Positions 6,010 through 16,034 of a stretch of DNA of 64,000 bases are shown in pieces. How positions within the stretch are numbered: the stretch's first letter is position 1; every line of letters starts with the position of its first letter. The notes below the pieces were generated by a model. That model saw only the letters and a list, made by a program, of their open reading frames with translations. It did no database searches and was not told the DNA's origin. The DNA lies in NCBI RefSeq assembly GCF_000266905.1, contig NC_018023.1, positions 62,001 through 126,000 on the forward strand, given 5' to 3'. The translations under genes and the position numbers were made by a program. The stretch comes from Mycolicibacterium chubuense NBB4. Lineage in GTDB: Bacteria; Actinomycetota; Actinomycetes; Mycobacteriales; Mycobacteriaceae.

Positions 6010-9000
6010 ATGGTGATGACGCTGCACAAACTCACCGCCGGGGACGGATACCTGTACCTGGTGCGTCAGGTCGCCGCCGCAGACAGCACCCAGCGGGGCC
6101 GTTCCACGCTGGCTGACTACTACTCGGCCAAGGGCGAATCACCGGGTCGGTGGATGGGCCGCGGCTTGGCCGCTCTATCTGATAGCGGGCGTTGTGATGT
6201 GAGTCCTGAAGTCCGCCAGGACATCTGGGCTGTCGAAGAGGGCTCGGGAGTCAGCGAGGCGCAAATGCGTGCTCTCTATGGGGAGGGCCTGCACCCCAAC
6301 GCTGAGCGCATCGAGACCTACGTCGCCGGCCGCGGTATGGGCACCCAGCGGGCGGCCAGCCGCCTGGGACGAAAGTTCTTGGTCTGTGATCGCGAGCCGG
6401 AATTCGCGCGGCGATTAGCGCTCGCCTTCCGCGACCACAATGCCGAAAACGGTGTGCATTGGAACGCCACCATCGATCCGCAGATCCGCGCGCAGATCCG
6501 CACCGGGGTCGCCCGGGAACTCTTCGCCGAAGAGTACGGCCGCGCACCGGCCGATGACCGCGAGCTGTCGGGATTCATCGCCCGCAATACCCGGGCACGC
6601 ACCACCGCCGTCGCCGGCTACGACCTGACATTCTCGCCGGTGAAGTCGGTGTCGGCGCTGTGGGCAATCGCCCCGCTGGCTGTCGCTGAACAGATCGAAG
6701 CTGCCCACGATGCGGCAGTCGCAGAGGTGCTGGAGTGGCTGCAGGATCAGGCAGCGTTCACCCGCACCGGCGCGGGCGGCGTCGCCCAGGTCGACACCGA
6801 AGGGCTCATCGCCGCGGCGTTCACCCACCGAGATTCGCGCGCCGGTGACCCGGACTTGCATACTCACGTCGCCATCTCCAACAAGGTGTCCCACGTCGAT
6901 GCCATTGGGGTGCGGCGGTGGCTCGCACTGGACGGTCAGCCGCTGCACCGGGTGACGGTCGCGGCGTCGGAGTTGTACAACACCCGCCTCGAAGCGCACG
7001 TGATTGGCAGCCTCGGTGTGCAGTTCGTCGAAACTTCACGCGGACACGCAAAGCGACCGGTCCGCGAGATCGACGGCATGTCAGCGGAATTGATGTCGCG
7101 CTGGTCGAGTCGGCGTGCGGCAATCGAGGCCCGCACCGCTGAGCTCGCCAAGCAATTCCAGACCGATCATGGCCGCGAACCCACCCACGTCGAGATCATC
7201 GCCCTAGCCCAACAAGCCACGCTGGAATCACGCGAGGCCAAGCATGAGCCGCGCTCGCTGGCCGAGCAGCGCCACGTCTGGCGCACCCAGGCTGTGGAGG
7301 CCCTGGGGCGCAACGGCGTGCACCACATGCTGGCCACGGTTCTGGGAGGGCTGAACCGTGCCAGAAACAGACCCGTCGTCGACAACGACTGGATCGTGTC
7401 GCGCGCTGGGGAATTGATTGCAACGGTGTCGGAGTCGCGCTCCACATGGCAGCGCCACCATGTGCGCGCGGAGGCTTTGAGGATCGCGCGCTGCCACGAC
7501 GTGGCGCGCGATGTCGCCTTGGTCGAACAGCTCACCGATATCGCGTTGGGAGAGGCGTTTTCGGTGCCGCATGCCCGTGTCACCGACACCGAGCTCGGTG
7601 AGCCTGTCGCGTTGCGTCGCCGCGACGGCGCCAGCGTCTACAGCCGACACGGTGTGGCGCTTTACACCAGCGGCGAAACCTTGGCCGCCGAGCGGCGCAT
7701 TCTGAGCGCGGTGCACCGATGCGACGGTCGCACTACCAGCGCCGCCGATATCGCTCTGGCACTTGCTGATTCGGCGGCACGAGGACGCACCCTCAACCCC
7801 GGCCAGGCCGCGCTGGTCTCGGAGATGGGGACCTGCGGGCGGCGTGTCGCACTGGCCCTGGCTCCCGCGGGGACCGGCAAAACCACCGCCATGGCGGCGT
7901 TGGCTCACGCATGGCGCAGCTCGGGCGGACATGTCATCGGTTTGGCTCCGACCGCTGATGCCGCGATCGTGCTTGGCGAGGACCTCGGGGCGACCACCGA
8001 CACCCTCGACAAATACGTCTTCTCCGCCGACCCGGTCAACCGGATGTACGGAGCCACGCCGAAGTGGTTCGACCGAGTCGGCCCCAACACGCTCATCGTC
8101 GTTGACGAAGCCGGTAAGGCGGCCACACGCGGTCTTGACGCGATGATCACCGACGCGCTGCGCAGGGGTGCGAGCGTGCGCCTGGTCGGTGACGACGGGC
8201 AGTTGTCGTCGATCTCCGCCGGCGGCGTTCTGCGCGACATCGCCGAGGCCACCGACGCGCTCACCCTCAGCGAAGTCGTCCGCTTCAAGTCGCCGGCCGA
8301 AGCCGCCGCCGGCCTCGCGCTGCACGATGCCGATCCGGCCGGCATCGGCTTCTACATCGACAACCGTCGCGTCCATGTCGGCACCGACGAGACCGCCGCC
8401 GACATGGCCTATCAGGCGTGGCGTGCCGACCTAGCGGCCGGTGGGGACTCGATCCTGCTCGCCCCGACCAACGACATCATCAACGAACTCAACGCCCGCG
8501 CCCGCGCCGATCGACTCACCGCCGAGCCCAAGGCGGCGCGAGGCGCCACGGTGGTGTTGGCCGACCAGCTCCCCGCCAGTGTCGGAGACACCATCCGCAC
8601 CCGTAAGAACGCCCGCTGGCTTCGCATCGGTCGCAGCGATTTCGTGCGCAACGGCTACCGCTACACCATCACCGCGGTCCTCGACGACGGCGGCGTGAAG
8701 GCCCGCCACCTGCGCAGCGGACGCATCGTGACGCTGCCCGCCGATTACATCGCCGAGCACGTCACGCTGGGCTATGCGGCCACCATCGACTCCGCGCAGG
8801 GGCTCACCGCCGGAGATCGGGCGACCAGAGGAACCTGCCACATCGTCGGCTCGGACATGCTTACCCGCCAGCACCTCTACGTCGCCATGACGCGCGGGAC
8901 CGACGAGAACCACCTGTACCTCTCGACCGCCGAAAGCGACCCGCACCGGCTGCTCTCGCCCAAGGCAACCCACCCCGACACCGCCGTCGATGTCCTGACC

Positions 9001-11850
9001 CGCACACTGGCCCGCGACGGCGCCCAGGTATCGGCCACCACCGAAGGCCGGCTCGCCGCCGATCCCGCGACGCGCCTACAAGCCGCCGCCGACATGTTCT
9101 ACGACGCGCTGGGCGTGGCCGCCGAGAACCGGCTCGGCGCTGGTGCCCGCGACCAGCTGGACGCGATCGCCGACCAGGTGATTCCTCGACTCAGCGAGCG
9201 GGAGGCTTGGCCCGTCCTGCGCCGCAACCTATCCGTGCTGGCCATCAGTGGCGCCGATCCGCGCGAACTGCTCAACCAGGCCCTGGCCAAGGGCAGCATC
9301 GCCGACGCCGCCGACCCCGCCGCAGTCCTCGACCATCGAATCGACCCCGCAGGCACCCACTCCGCCGGAATCGGGGTCCTGCGCTGGCTTCCCGCGATCC
9401 CGTCAGCCCTCGCGCAGGATCCCCAATGGGGTGCCTACCTGGCCCGGCGTGAACAACTCGTCGAGACCCTGGCCAACGACATCCGCCAGCGGGCTCGCGT
9501 CTGGACCAACGCGACCGCACCGGCGTGGGCGCGGCCGTTGATCACCGTGAATCCCGCATTGACCGCCGAAATCGCTGTGTTCCGCGCAGCCACCGGCGCC
9601 GAGGACGCCGACACCCGCCTCACCGGGGCCCGCCAGTACCCCGTACGCACCCGCGCTGTTCAGGCCACGCTGCAGCGTTACGCCGCCGCCGACATCGGTC
9701 GGCGAGGCGCCGACACCACCCGATGGAACGACCTCATCGACGCCATCGACCCCCGCGTGCGCTCGGATGCGTACTGGCCCCAGCTAGCCGCCCAGCTCGC
9801 CCAAGCCACCCGCACCACCCCAGACCTGCGAGACATCATCACCACCGCCGCCAGCCAAGGTCCTCTTCCGGACGAGCTGCCCGCCGCCGCGCTGTGGTGG
9901 CGCATCGCCGGGGCGCTGTCCCCGACCGCGACGCTGGCCACCACCCACTCTCGGCTGCGACCAGCCTGGATCACCGACGTCGACGCGGTGTTCGGATCAA
10001 CGCGGACCGAGATCATCACCTCCGATCCCGCTTGGCCAGGACTGGTCGCCGCCATCAGTGCGGCCGACCCGGCCACATGGACCCCACGCGACCTGCTTCA
10101 TGTCGCTGCCGAGCACCTCGCCGACGCGGCCGACGACGACCGCCCGATTCCCCCCGGCGACTACGCCCGCCTGATCACCTACACCGTCGATGCCTTCACC
10201 CACCGACTGCGGGCCCGCCTCGGCATCGACGCCAACGATCTGCCACTCCCCCACGACGTCCCCCCGCACCCCGACGACGATGCGCTGTTCCCGCCCGACC
10301 CGCAAAGCCCATACCCAGCCCTCGACGACCTATCGCCCTCCGACGATTACTTCGCTATCGCCCCACCCGAGGAAGCACCCGAATACCACCCGGAAGATTG
10401 GCGCACCCTTCAATTCGAGGACCTCTCAGCAAATCGTCCAGCACCCGAATTAGGCCTCACCATGGAAACAATCGCAACATTGCAAAGCGAATACCGCATT
10501 GTCTGTGAACAAATACGGACGCTCGACGCCGATATACGTGTAGGAAAAGGCCCCGCCATGCGCGCCGCCGCCGACGTCCTTGCGCAAATGCGCCGCCGGG
10601 TCGACGCCGACCGGCCCTACAGCCTCGCGGTCATCGCCGTCATGGAGCAGTGGGCCGATGCCGACGCCACCTACAACGACGCCCTTCGCCTCATCGAACA
10701 CGCGCGTACTCGACTCGACACACTGCGCGCCACCCCCGGCGCCGACGAACTCGACATCGCCTCAGCCCACCGCGACCTCACCTTCTACACGGAGTTCTTC
10801 CTCCCCGACCAACCACCGTCCGTGCGGTTTGCCCAAGCCCTGGCCGACGCACGGGGTGCCCGCAACACCGCCGCCGGCGGACACACGATCGTCACTGAAA
10901 ACGACATCGTCATCGCACGCGGTACCGCTGAACGCGCTGACCTCGCCGCACGCGCGGACCTCCACCAACGCCGCCAAGCCCTACGCCGCCAGCTCGAGCG
11001 CTGCGAGCGCGATGTCGCCTCCGCCTTTGCCGCTGCCCAGACCACAACGTCGCAGACCCTCGACCAACTACGCGACACCGCGCGATCCGAAGTCGCGCTT
11101 CTCCACGTTGCCGGTGAGATCGACTCCACCAACCCGCTGCACATTCCCACCGCAGCACTGGCAACCCACGACCCCGGCATGGCCGAACGACTCAAATCGC
11201 TGGCGGCACAGCCCCATCGGCTCACCGTCGTCCGCGCCGACATCAACGACCACGAAACCGCCGCAGCGCTCTACACCCTACGCAGCGCCGCCAACGCCGC
11301 CGACCGCAACGTGCTGTGGCTAACGACAACCGACGCCAACACCACACCGGCGCGCGCCGCCGAACTGGCCGACACCATCACCACCCTCGATCACGCACAC
11401 CAACAGGTCGACCAGAAAAACTGGGCACTACCAGCGGGAGCCCTGATCGTCATCGACGGCCCCGCCGCCGCCCAGCCGGACAAGCTCGCCGACATCGCCC
11501 GCCATGCCGCCCTCGCCAATGCGCGCGTCATCGTGCTCGACCCAGAAACCAGCCGCGGCCCCAGCTCCTCAGCGCTACGACTACTCCACTCGGCCGTGCC
11601 GTGGAACACCACCCTTACCACCACACCCGGCACACCTACTGACCCCCTGCTGGACCCGCTTCCAGCGGTCACCCTGGCCGATCGCCTCGGCCGCGGCCAC
11701 CTCAGCGAGCCGTGGCGCGAGATCCTCAGCCAGTACGACGCCGCAGCCCGCGCCGTCCGCGCCGCCCACCGGCGTCACATCGCACTGGGCTGGCGCAGCC
11801 CAGGCCTCGACGTCGACCACCAGGACCTCACAGCCAGCCACGACGACTAG
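6010..11850 (+). CDS. traI: MOBF-type conjugative relaxase-helicase (about 1,946 aa)
   Basis: This is the TrwC/TraI-type protein that nicks oriT, stays bound to the 5' end and unwinds the strand. The N-terminus MTLHKLTAGDGYLYL fits the TrwC relaxase domain. GYDLTFSPVKSVSALWA (near residue 205) and HRDSRAGDPDLHTH (near 275-288), which holds the three metal-binding histidines, follow. A superfamily 1 helicase starts near residue 590, with Walker A APAGTGKTTAM (about 618-628), Walker B LIVVDEAGK (about 698) and late helicase motifs around GYAATIDSAQGLTAGD and HLYVAMTRGTDENHLYL. The last 900 residues are alpha-helical and less familiar, ending in a second NTPase-like part without an intact P-loop. 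The start is uncertain (6001, 6010 or 6016). The coupling protein follows directly. Confidence 0.93.
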   Translation: MVMTLHKLTAGDGYLYLVRQVAAADSTQRGRSTLADYYSAKGESPGRWMGRGLAALSDSGRCDVSPEVRQDIWAVEEGSGVSEAQMRALYGEGLHPNAERIETYVAGRGMGTQRAASRLGRKFLVCDREPEFARRLALAFRDHNAENGVHWNATIDPQIRAQIRTGVARELFAEEYGRAPADDRELSGFIARNTRARTTAVAGYDLTFSPVKSVSALWAIAPLAVAEQIEAAHDAAVAEVLEWLQDQAAFTRTGAGGVAQVDTEGLIAAAFTHRDSRAGDPDLHTHVAISNKVSHVDAIGVRRWLALDGQPLHRVTVAASELYNTRLEAHVIGSLGVQFVETSRGHAKRPVREIDGMSAELMSRWSSRRAAIEARTAELAKQFQTDHGREPTHVEIIALAQQATLESREAKHEPRSLAEQRHVWRTQAVEALGRNGVHHMLATVLGGLNRARNRPVVDNDWIVSRAGELIATVSESRSTWQRHHVRAEALRIARCHDVARDVALVEQLTDIALGEAFSVPHARVTDTELGEPVALRRRDGASVYSRHGVALYTSGETLAAERRILSAVHRCDGRTTSAADIALALADSAARGRTLNPGQAALVSEMGTCGRRVALALAPAGTGKTTAMAALAHAWRSSGGHVIGLAPTADAAIVLGEDLGATTDTLDKYVFSADPVNRMYGATPKWFDRVGPNTLIVVDEAGKAATRGLDAMITDALRRGASVRLVGDDGQLSSISAGGVLRDIAEATDALTLSEVVRFKSPAEAAAGLALHDADPAGIGFYIDNRRVHVGTDETAADMAYQAWRADLAAGGDSILLAPTNDIINELNARARADRLTAEPKAARGATVVLADQLPASVGDTIRTRKNARWLRIGRSDFVRNGYRYTITAVLDDGGVKARHLRSGRIVTLPADYIAEHVTLGYAATIDSAQGLTAGDRATRGTCHIVGSDMLTRQHLYVAMTRGTDENHLYLSTAESDPHRLLSPKATHPDTAVDVLTRTLARDGAQVSATTEGRLAADPATRLQAAADMFYDALGVAAENRLGAGARDQLDAIADQVIPRLSEREAWPVLRRNLSVLAISGADPRELLNQALAKGSIADAADPAAVLDHRIDPAGTHSAGIGVLRWLPAIPSALAQDPQWGAYLARREQLVETLANDIRQRARVWTNATAPAWARPLITVNPALTAEIAVFRAATGAEDADTRLTGARQYPVRTRAVQATLQRYAAADIGRRGADTTRWNDLIDAIDPRVRSDAYWPQLAAQLAQATRTTPDLRDIITTAASQGPLPDELPAAALWWRIAGALSPTATLATTHSRLRPAWITDVDAVFGSTRTEIITSDPAWPGLVAAISAADPATWTPRDLLHVAAEHLADAADDDRPIPPGDYARLITYTVDAFTHRLRARLGIDANDLPLPHDVPPHPDDDALFPPDPQSPYPALDDLSPSDDYFAIAPPEEAPEYHPEDWRTLQFEDLSANRPAPELGLTMETIATLQSEYRIVCEQIRTLDADIRVGKGPAMRAAADVLAQMRRRVDADRPYSLAVIAVMEQWADADATYNDALRLIEHARTRLDTLRATPGADELDIASAHRDLTFYTEFFLPDQPPSVRFAQALADARGARNTAAGGHTIVTENDIVIARGTAERADLAARADLHQRRQALRRQLERCERDVASAFAAAQTTTSQTLDQLRDTARSEVALLHVAGEIDSTNPLHIPTAALATHDPGMAERLKSLAAQPHRLTVVRADINDHETAAALYTLRSAANAADRNVLWLTTTDANTTPARAAELADTITTLDHAHQQVDQKNWALPAGALIVIDGPAAAQPDKLADIARHAALANARVIVLDPETSRGPSSSALRLLHSAVPWNTTLTTTPGTPTDPLLDPLPAVTLADRLGRGHLSEPWREILSQYDAAARAVRAAHRRHIALGWRSPGLDVDHQDLTASHDD

Positions 11851-11852
11851 TG

Positions 11853-11996
11853 ATGAAAGCCCTAGCCGGCGCTCGGCTTGTAGGCGTCGCCAAAACGAAG
11901 GCGGCCGAGCGTTACTCGGAAATTTTCTGCCCACTTCGCTGCTTGGCGAATCGGGCTCTGGTGGTGGACTCCCAGACTTCGGCCCCGCCACCATGA
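11853..11996 (+). CDS. possible small protein between relaxase and coupling protein (47 aa)
   Basis: An ATG two bases after the relaxase stop opens a 47-residue frame that ends with a TGA overlapping the ATG of the coupling protein gene (ATGA, 11993-11996). Such exact packing is typical of genes in one operon. The product begins MKALAGARLVGVAKTKAAE, has two Cys (CPLRC) and a Pro-rich end. There is no ribosome-binding sequence beyond the end of traI, so it would rely on translational coupling. No family is recognised, and it may be a chance frame. Confidence 0.3.
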   Translation: MKALAGARLVGVAKTKAAERYSEIFCPLRCLANRALVVDSQTSAPPP

Positions 11997-12623
11997 CTGT
12001 CATGACCCAGCGCTCCGAGCCCTACAGCCCCTACTGCGGGCTTGTCGTCAACGACAAGGACCAATACGAAAAAGTGCAAGGGGCGCCGCATCTGGCGATT
12101 AGCGCGCCGACCCGTACCGGCAAGACGCGGCGGCTGTTGGCGCCGGCCGCAGTGCTGCATCCCGGCCCATTGGTCTCTGTGTCCAGCAAGGAAGACCTCG
12201 CCGAGCTCGTCCTGATGCGGCGCGGCCTGGGTCCCACTGGTGTCATCGACCTGCGCCCGGAAAAGACACTCGTCTGGCCGCAGCGCGTGAAGTCGATGGT
12301 CAGCGATCCCACCATGGCGATTTCATCAGCCGACGAGGCTCTCACCGTCGCCGAGACCATGCTGGCGACCTCCGGTGTGGGCTTTGGTGGAGCCTCCAGC
12401 GGCCAGACAGTGGCTGCTGGCGGACTGTGGGAGTCCACAGCGAGCCGCCCCTTGGCCTGCCTGCTTTACGCGGCCAGCCCGCAGGGCAACCGCCAGGGCA
12501 TGCCGTGGGTCCTGGAAGCGGTGGAAAACCTCGGAATCGAAGATGAGGACCAGAGCGGGCGCGAGACCCAGCTATCGCTGCACGCTGACCCCTCGTGGGT
12601 CACCGCGGCCGCATTGGAGCAAT
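11993..12623 (+). pseudogene. TraG/VirD4-type coupling protein, 5' part (IS-interrupted)
   Basis: The N-terminal part of the ATPase that recruits the relaxosome to the transfer channel. Walker A is at SAPTRTGKTRRLL (about residues 39-51), followed by VSVSSKEDLAELVLMRRG and the ATSGVG...ASGQ region. No membrane segment precedes the P-loop, so this is the soluble type. The frame ends at a TGA (12623-12625) made by an IS256-family element inserted at codon 210. The rest of the protein resumes at 14096. Removing the element and one CAAT copy rebuilds ...AALEQFLAAL... in one frame, so disruption is recent and the combined protein would be about 480 residues. Confidence 0.85.
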
Positions 12624-12625
12624 GA

Positions 12626-12640
12626 TCAATACCTGTGGAT
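12626..12640 (+). repeat. IS256-family left inverted repeat
   Basis: TCAATACCTGTGGAT; the exact complement is at 14081-14095. Confidence 0.85.
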
Positions 12641-12751
12641 GAGCCCGGGCGGGGCGGCCTGAAAGTGGGCGCACCTTCCCGAGGATGATCTTCACGGAAT
12701 CAGGTATTCGATCAAGACCGGCGTTGGCGCGCTGGTTGGGAAGGTACGCCC

Positions 12752-14071
12752 ATGCTCACCGTAGTTCACGATGTCCGAGAGGCCAACGAAAGCACCAGCG
12801 GTGCTGGTCGGTCGTTGTTGGACGAGATCGTCCGTGACGGCGCCCGGCAGATGTTGGCCGCCGCACTGCAGGCCGAGGTCGCCGCCTATGTGGAGCAGTT
12901 CGCCGACCAGCTCGACGAGAACGGTCACCGGCTGGTGGTCCGCAACGGCTATCACCAGCCGCGTGAGGTGCTGACCGCGGCCGGGGCGGTCGAGGTGCGC
13001 GCGCCGCGGGTCAACGACCGCCGGATGGACCCCGATACCGGTGTGCGGCAGCGGTTCTCCTCGGCGATCCTGCCGGCGTGGGCGCGCAAGTCCCCGCAGA
13101 TGAGCGAGGTGCTGCCGCTGCTGTACCTGCACGGGTTGTCCAGCGGCGATTTCGGTCCGGCGCTGGAGCAGTTCCTGGGCTCGGGTGCGGGTTTGTCGGC
13201 GTCGACGATCACCCGGCTGACCAGCCAGTGGCAGGACGAGGCTGCCGCGTTCGGGCGCCGGGACCTGTCCGGCACTGACTACGTCTACCTGTGGGTCGAC
13301 GGCATCCACCTCAAGGTCCGCCTGGAGCAGACCAAGCTGTGCCTGCTGGTGATGATCGGTGTGCGTGCTGACGGCCGCAAGGAGCTCGTCGCGCTCACCG
13401 ACGGCTATCGGGAGTCATGCGAGTCGTGGGCCGATCTGCTGCGGGATTGCAGACGCCGCGGCATGACCGCCCCGGTGCTCGCCGTCGGGGATGGCGCCCT
13501 CGGGTTCTGGAAGGCGGTCCGCGAAGTGTTCCCAGCCACGCGAGAACAGCGCTGCTGGTTCCACAAGCAAGCCAATGTCCTTGCTGCGCTGCCGAAATCA
13601 GCGCACCCGTCGGCGTTGGCGGCCATGAAGGACATCTACAACGCGCAGGACATCGACGAGGCCCAGGTGGCGGTCAAGGCTTTCGAGGTCGACTTCGGGG
13701 CGAAGTATCCCAAGGCGGTCGCCAAGATCGTCGACGACCTCGATGTCCTGTTGGAGTTCTACAAGTACCCGGCCGAGCATTGGATCCATTTGAGGACGAC
13801 AAATCCGATCGAAAGCACTTTTGCCACCGTGCGACTTCGGACCAAGGTCACCAAAGGGCCGGGATCACGCGCGGCCGGTATTGCCATGGCCTACAAGCTG
13901 ATCGACGCCGCACAGGCACGCTGGCGGGCCGTCAACGCACCGCATCTGGTCGCGCTGGTACGTGCCGGCGCGGTCTTCCACAAAGGCAAGCTGCTCGAAC
14001 GGCCCACCGACATCACCCCGCCGACACCGCCCTCAAGCGGTGACGAGCGCACCGGAACGGAGGTCGCCTGA
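12752..14071 (+). CDS. IS256-family transposase (439 aa)
   Basis: A DDE transposase of the IS256 (mutator) family that cuts and joins the element ends. The N-terminal third has the DNA-binding region with LVVRNGYHQPREVLTAAGAV and VRAPRVNDRR. The catalytic Asp lies in WVDGIHLKV (about residue 183), the second in LAVGDGALGFWKAV (about 248) and the Glu in RTTNPIESTFATVRLRT (about 354). CWFHKQANVLAALPKS, a family signature, is present. The gene looks intact and full length for the family, so the element is probably still mobile. No frameshift is seen. Confidence 0.95.
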   Translation: MLTVVHDVREANESTSGAGRSLLDEIVRDGARQMLAAALQAEVAAYVEQFADQLDENGHRLVVRNGYHQPREVLTAAGAVEVRAPRVNDRRMDPDTGVRQRFSSAILPAWARKSPQMSEVLPLLYLHGLSSGDFGPALEQFLGSGAGLSASTITRLTSQWQDEAAAFGRRDLSGTDYVYLWVDGIHLKVRLEQTKLCLLVMIGVRADGRKELVALTDGYRESCESWADLLRDCRRRGMTAPVLAVGDGALGFWKAVREVFPATREQRCWFHKQANVLAALPKSAHPSALAAMKDIYNAQDIDEAQVAVKAFEVDFGAKYPKAVAKIVDDLDVLLEFYKYPAEHWIHLRTTNPIESTFATVRLRTKVTKGPGSRAAGIAMAYKLIDAAQARWRAVNAPHLVALVRAGAVFHKGKLLERPTDITPPTPPSSGDERTGTEVA

Positions 14072-14080
14072 AAAAACCCG

Positions 14081-14095
14081 ATCCACAGGTATTGA
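14081..14095 (-). repeat. IS256-family right inverted repeat
   Basis: ATCCACAGGTATTGA, the complement of the left end at 12626-12640; followed by the flanking CAAT. Confidence 0.85.
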
Positions 14096-14908
14096 CAATT
14101 TCTCGCCGCATTGTGCCCTCACCCGATGTTGGCCGACCCGATGCAACGTGTGCTGACGTTCAACAGTCGCATGCGTGACAGCGTGGCGATCACCGTGTCC
14201 AAGGCGGTCACCCCGTGGGTTCGGCTCGGGCTGAGCAGCGCCGAGCACCTAGACCGCCTCAGCGGCGTCGACCAACTCAGCATCGAGGCGTTCGATGTCT
14301 CGATGCTTGATGATCCCGAGGCCAGCCTGTTTGTCATCGCCCCGAATACCGGCACCGTGGCCGGCGCGGCGGTGGCCCTGATCGACTCCATCATCCGCCA
14401 CTTCCGCAAGCGCACAGCCCAACATCAGCTTGAGCATCGTCTGCTGCTCGAACTGGACGAGGTGTGCAACTCCTGCCCCCTGCCAGCGCTGCTCAACTAC
14501 GTCGGTGAGTCGGCCGGACTCGGTGTCAACATCATGGCCACCGTGCAGGCATCCAGTCACTTCGACGTTGTGTACGGGCCGAAATACGCCGATGCGCTGC
14601 GCGACATCTTCCCGGGCACGGTAGTGATGTACGGGGCGCACGAACGCCACCTGCTCGAACAAGCTTCACACTGGGAGGGGCTGGCCACTCGCCGAACCGA
14701 ATCCTACGAGCCCAACGGTGGAAGTCGTTCGCAGTCCTCGCAACTCGGGGCGCGCATCGAGTGGCAGGAGCTTCTGCCCCAGAGCCTTGAAGAGGCTCAG
14801 CTGTTGTTACGCGGGACGGCCGGACGTCGGGTCCAAATCCCCGACTGGAGCCAGTTCTTGAAGATCTACGATCAAGCGATCGAATCCCGCAGACGGCGCA
14901 CAGCCTAA
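14096..14908 (+). pseudogene. TraG/VirD4-type coupling protein, 3' part (IS-interrupted)
   Basis: The C-terminal 270 residues of the coupling ATPase. They contain the Walker B-like LLLELDEVCNSCPLPALLN and the family segment GLGVNIMATVQASSHFDVVYG (read in two parts), then HERHLLEQASHWEGLATRRT and a basic end. The sequence is in frame with the 5' part at 11993-12623 if the IS and one CAAT are removed. It could be translated alone from the TTG at 14111 or a later start, but would lack Walker A and so would not hydrolyse ATP. It converges with the kinase gene. Confidence 0.85.
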
Positions 14909-14951
14909 GCAGGCTCTCGGCCGGCGCCGCGGTGTTCAAATGGTGGCCTAT

Positions 14952-16034
14952 TCAGTTGAACACCGGCCACAGCACTATCGCCCACATCACCACCGCGATG
15001 GCTGCCACGACGGCGAAGATGGACCACAGGACGACAAGATGCCGCGGCGGGCGAAGCTGCAGCAGTCTGATCGGCGCAGACCGGATCGCCTCGCCGAGGC
15101 TGTTGAGTCGAGACCCGCTGGGCGGCAACCGATCAACTTGCGTATGGCCAGCGCCCCGCCCCGGACTCTGCGCTGTCGGCGCGATGATCGACTCAGCTGC
15201 GGCCGCGGCTGCCGCGGCGAACTCGCGCGCCGAGCTAAAGCGATCCGAGGGATTCTTGGCCAGCGCCCTGGCTATCACGATGTCGAGCTGGCGGGTTGCT
15301 CGGGGCAGGTGGTCGGAGATCCGTGGCGGCGGCTGGTGCAGATGGGCCAGGGCCAGGGCGGTGGTCCCCTCGGCGTTGGAGAACGGCTGCTTACCGGTGA
15401 GCAGCCGGAACAGGGTGCATGCCAGCGAGTAAATGTCGGCGCGGCCGTCGATCGCCTCGCCCGCGATCACTTCTGGCGCGGCATAGGCAAGGGTTACAGC
15501 GAGGGTCGAATCGTCGGGCAGCTGCTCGGGACCACCCGGCGTCCCGGCAGCCCGCGCCACCCCAAAGTCGCTAAGAAGAACTCGCTCATCGTCGTCAGAA
15601 CCCAAGGCCAGCAGCACATTTCCCGGCTTGACGTCGTGGTGGACCACACCGCGCTGGTGGGCGTAGTCCAGGGCTTTGGCGACTTCACCAATGATGCGGA
15701 TCGCCCGTGCTGCGCTCAAGGTGCCAGCCCGCAATGCCGCTTCGGCGTCGGTGCCGGCGACATATTGCATGGCGATCCACAGTTGCCCGTTTTCGGCCTC
15801 ACCCCGGCTGTGGATCGCGACGATATTGGGGTGCTCAAGTAGCGAAGCGATGTCGGCTTCACGAACGAAGCGCTCGCGAAATGCCTCGTCTTCGCAGAGC
15901 TCGGCGCTGAGCACCTTGAGCGCATCCCGTCGGGGCAGCATCGGGTTTCTTGCCAGGTACACCGTTCCCGTCGCGCCGGTGGCCAGCACCCGTTCAATCC
16001 GATATCCAGCCACCACCGAGCCCACCGCGAACAT
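14952..16034 (-). CDS. membrane-anchored Ser/Thr protein kinase (360 aa)
   Basis: A mycobacterial Pkn-type (Hanks) kinase. The glycine loop is [13 protein letters not shown] (about 15-27), the ATP lysine is in DALKVL (about 37), and DFGVAR and YAAPE(VI) are intact. The catalytic loop reads [13 protein letters not shown]: the Asp and Asn are present, but the Arg that usually precedes the Asp is His, so regulation by activation-loop phosphorylation may differ. After the kinase domain comes a linker of about 60 residues and one membrane segment at the very C-terminus ([20 protein letters not shown]) with almost nothing outside. The ATG at 16034 is chosen because the fold begins there. It converges with the coupling protein gene; its targets are unknown. 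Confidence 0.92.
   Translation of the reverse strand: MFAVGSVVAGYRIERVLATGATGTVYLARNPMLPRRDALKVLSAELCEDEAFRERFVREADIASLLEHPNIVAIHSRGEAENGQLWIAMQYVAGTDAEAALRAGTLSAARAIRIIGEVAKALDYAHQRGVVHHDVKPGNVLLALGSDDDERVLLSDFGVARAAGTPGGPEQLPDDSTLAVTLAYAAPEVIAGEAIDGRADIYSLACTLFRLLTGKQPFSNAEGTTALALAHLHQPPPRISDHLPRATRQLDIVIARALAKNPSDRFSSAREFAAAAAAAAESIIAPTAQSPGRGAGHTQVDRLPPSGSRLNSLGEAIRSAPIRLLQLRPPRHLVVLWSIFAVVAAIAVVMWAIVLWPVFN

Larger units (their letters stand above)
12624..14095 (+). mobile_element. IS256-family insertion sequence in the coupling protein gene
   Basis: The element is about 1.47 kb. Its ends are near-perfect inverted repeats: TCAATACCTGTGGAT at 12626-12640 and its complement at 14081-14095. 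A CAAT flanks it on both sides (12620-12623 and 14096-14099). Only four flanking bases are repeated, fewer than the eight or nine common in the family, so the exact left border (12624 or 12626) is uncertain. It carries one transposase gene in the same direction as the host gene. Confidence 0.88.

Noticed and set aside
5304..6116. Plus-strand frame of 270 codons before the relaxase
   Set aside because: It overlaps the basic helical gene (minus strand) and the oriT-like gap, is rich in His, Cys, Pro and Arg and has no ribosome-binding sequence.
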